DNA of 7,456 nucleotides, from contig JAJTBL010000081.1 in assembly GCA_021286925.1 (NCBI GenBank), positions 1 through 7,456 on the forward strand, in the 5' to 3' direction. Below the pieces are notes generated by a model. The model was not told where the DNA came from, searched no databases, and saw only the letters and a list, made by a program, of their open reading frames with translations. This DNA comes from Spirochaetia bacterium (lineage in GTDB: Bacteria > Spirochaetota > Spirochaetia > Treponematales > Rectinemataceae). Numbering within the stretch: the first letter of the stretch is position 1; every line of letters begins with the position of its first letter. The translations under genes were made by a program, and so were the position numbers. Of the stretch, positions 5,966 to 7,456 are shown piece after piece.

Positions 5966-6397
5966 TCATTCAGCCTTTTTAGCTTCTTTGGCTTTCTTTT
6001 CAGCTTTCCGCTTGTTGCGTTCAGCTTTTTTTTCTTCGACTTTCTGATCAACCAGTTCAAGAATGACCATGTCCGCAGCATCCTGAGCGCGATTGCCGAT
6101 TCTTAGAATTCTGGTGTAGCCGCCGGCTCTGTCCTTGAAGCGAGGTCCAATCTCCGTAAAGAGCTTGTTCAGAACGGCTTCATCCTGAATCTTCCTGGCT
6201 GCGATTCTGCGATTGTGGACGCTGCCGACTTTTGCCCTGGTGATCATTTTTTCAGCAGCCCGGCGAGTCTCAACCGCTTTGGCATGGGTTGTTTCAATTC
6301 GTTCATGTTTGAAGAGAACGGTCATCATGTTTTTGATGAGAGCTTTTCTGTGTGCTGATACCCTGTTCAGCTTGTTGAAACCAATCTTATGCTTCAT
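5966..6397 (-). CDS. rplQ: 50S ribosomal protein L17 (bL17)
   Basis: Structural protein of the large ribosomal subunit, located near the peptide exit tunnel. It has 143 residues against about 127 in E. coli. The conserved N-terminus MKHKIGFNKLNRVSAHRKAL (1-20) leads into IKNMMTVLFKHERIETTHAK (21-40). The C-terminal core GGYTRILRIGNRAQDAADM (92-110) leads into VILELVD. Residues from about 119 onward are an extra tail made almost only of Lys, Glu, Ala and Arg (KVEEKKAERNKRKAEKKAKE and on), which is charged and probably helical or disordered. The start overlaps the end of rpoA by 11 bases, and AAGGA (6406-6410) lies eight to nine bases upstream inside rpoA, pointing to translational coupling. 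The rpoA-rplQ order is the usual one. Confidence 0.97.
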   Translation of the reverse strand: MKHKIGFNKLNRVSAHRKALIKNMMTVLFKHERIETTHAKAVETRRAAEKMITRAKVGSVHNRRIAARKIQDEAVLNKLFTEIGPRFKDRAGGYTRILRIGNRAQDAADMVILELVDQKVEEKKAERNKRKAEKKAKEAKKAE

Positions 6398-7442
6398 TGG
6401 TCTGTTCCTTTTTCATTGTCAGCTTGAGATAATTTCGAAGCGGCGTAAAATCTGTCATTCCAAGAGAAAGATTCTGTTCGCTCAGCTTAGCCTTTATCTC
6501 AGCCAGAGATTTCTTGCCGAAGTTCCTGGTCTTGGTAATTTCATCTTCGGTCTTTCTCGCAAGTTCACCAATAGTTCTGATGTTCGCGTTTTTAAGACAG
6601 TTGGAAGCACGTACCGATAGCTCGAGATCTTCAACCGGAGTATTGAGAATCTGTTTGACTCTCTCTTCGATTTCATCGTTCAGCTCATCGCCGCCAGCTT
6701 CATTTTCATCGAAGTTGATGAAAATCGCGAAATGGTCTTTCGCAATTTTTGCTGCTTCACCCAGAGCGTCTTCAGGCCTTGTTGTTCCGTCAGTCCAAAT
6801 TTCGAGCACAAGTTTGTCATAATCGGAACGCTGGCCAACGCGAGTCGGTTCCACGGAATACTTAACTTTCGTTACCGGAGTGAAAATCGCATCCATCGGA
6901 ATAGTACCGACAATTTCGATATATTTTTCATTCACTTCCGCAGGAACATAGCCACGACCCAAATCCACCTGAATTTCAAGATCGAGGTGAACATCAGGAT
7001 TCAGCGCCGCAATGGTAAGATCGGGATTCAAGACTTCAAGCTGTCGGTCATTGGAAAAGAAAGAGCCCTTCAGCTCCGAAATCCCCTTAATCTCATACAG
7101 GAAGACGCCCTGCTCCATATCGTTGGGAAGGCGGACTCTCAGCTGTTTGAGATTGTTCAGGAACTCGATCGTATCTTCAACAACACCGGGTATTGTCTCG
7201 AATTCGCTTGAAATTATGTGCTGTGCACCCTCATCATCGTAGCGAACAATTCTGACCGCCGTAATTGCATACCCTTGGATGGATGAAAGAAGGATGCGGC
7301 GCAGGGTGTTTCCAACAGTGGTACCGTAACCAGGCTCGAAAGGATAGGCCACAAATTTCCCGTAGGAATCTCCCGATTCGCTCTGTTCGTAGGTAATACC
7401 TTTCGGCCTTTTGAAACCCTTGAGAAGGTTCTTCCGCGCCAT
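6387..7442 (-). CDS. rpoA: DNA-directed RNA polymerase subunit alpha
   Basis: Assembly platform of RNA polymerase and contact point for UP elements and activators. It has 351 residues, slightly longer than E. coli (329) because of an extended N-terminus (MARKNLLKGFKRPKGI) seen in treponemes and a C-terminal tail. The N-terminal dimerisation domain spans about 20-240, with GTTVGNTLRRILLSSIQGYA (40-59) and GRGYVPAEVNEKYIEIVGTI (162-181). An acidic linker (about 244-262) leads to the C-terminal domain (266-329), which has TPVEDLELSVRASNCLK with Arg278 and Asn281 at positions equivalent to DNA-contacting residues of E. coli alpha, then the helix-hairpin-helix region NFGKKSLAEIKAKL (307-320). The ribosome binding site AAGGAG (7448-7453) lies five bases before the ATG. 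Upstream genes of the alpha operon are outside the window. It ends on TAA within rplQ. Confidence 0.98.
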   Translation of the reverse strand: MARKNLLKGFKRPKGITYEQSESGDSYGKFVAYPFEPGYGTTVGNTLRRILLSSIQGYAITAVRIVRYDDEGAQHIISSEFETIPGVVEDTIEFLNNLKQLRVRLPNDMEQGVFLYEIKGISELKGSFFSNDRQLEVLNPDLTIAALNPDVHLDLEIQVDLGRGYVPAEVNEKYIEIVGTIPMDAIFTPVTKVKYSVEPTRVGQRSDYDKLVLEIWTDGTTRPEDALGEAAKIAKDHFAIFINFDENEAGGDELNDEIEERVKQILNTPVEDLELSVRASNCLKNANIRTIGELARKTEDEITKTRNFGKKSLAEIKAKLSEQNLSLGMTDFTPLRNYLKLTMKKEQTNEA

Positions 7443-7456
7443 TTCTGCTCCTTATT

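Noticed and set aside
5651..6106. Plus-strand open frame of 151 codons rich in Phe across the rplQ region
   Set aside because: It is the antisense of the Lys-rich L17 tail (Lys codons read as Phe/Leu codons in reverse) and passes through the terminator hairpin.

Overview
The window looks like chromosomal DNA from a spirochaete of the Treponema/Spirochaeta group. The basis is family resemblance recalled from memory: RNA polymerase alpha begins MARKNLLKGFKRPKGI as in treponemes, rplQ follows rpoA, L17 carries a Lys/Ala/Glu tail, and a 56-residue zinc-ribbon gene follows rplQ. No database search was possible. Genes are of medium GC, while the divergent intergenic region near 700-900 is very AT-rich. 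No mobile element, CRISPR array, tRNA or rRNA was seen.

Layout: (1) 1-656, minus strand, the N-terminal two thirds of a RarD-type EamA transporter that runs off the left edge. (2) 657-950, a divergent AT-rich control region with candidate promoters on both strands, inverted repeats, and a near-palindrome just ahead of a strong ribosome binding site. (3) 951-5626, plus strand, a five-gene branched-chain (hydrophobic) amino-acid ABC importer operon, livK-livH-livM-livG-livF. A hairpin with a T-run separates livK from livH. The last four genes are packed with a 9-bp gap, then 1-nt and 4-nt overlaps. (4) 5627-5779, a convergent intergenic region with a bidirectional terminator. (5) 5780-7442, minus strand, the end of the alpha ribosomal-protein operon: rpoA, rplQ and a small zinc-ribbon gene of unknown function.

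How the parts work together: LivK would bind the amino acid in the periplasm, LivH and LivM form the membrane channel, and LivG and LivF hydrolyse ATP. The housekeeping genes on the right supply the polymerase alpha subunit and ribosomal protein L17.

The main oddity is that livK carries one in-frame TAG at codon 145 (1383-1385), where I expect Gln (CAG). The frame then continues perfectly to a normal C-terminus, while livHMGF are intact. This is a recent nonsense mutation, a sequencing or assembly error, or local suppression. Genome-wide TAG reassignment is unlikely because livF ends on TAG at its normal length. I do not see a convincing undescribed multi-gene system here. The least explained items are the livK amber codon, the zinc-ribbon gene after rplQ, and the palindromic leader of the liv operon.
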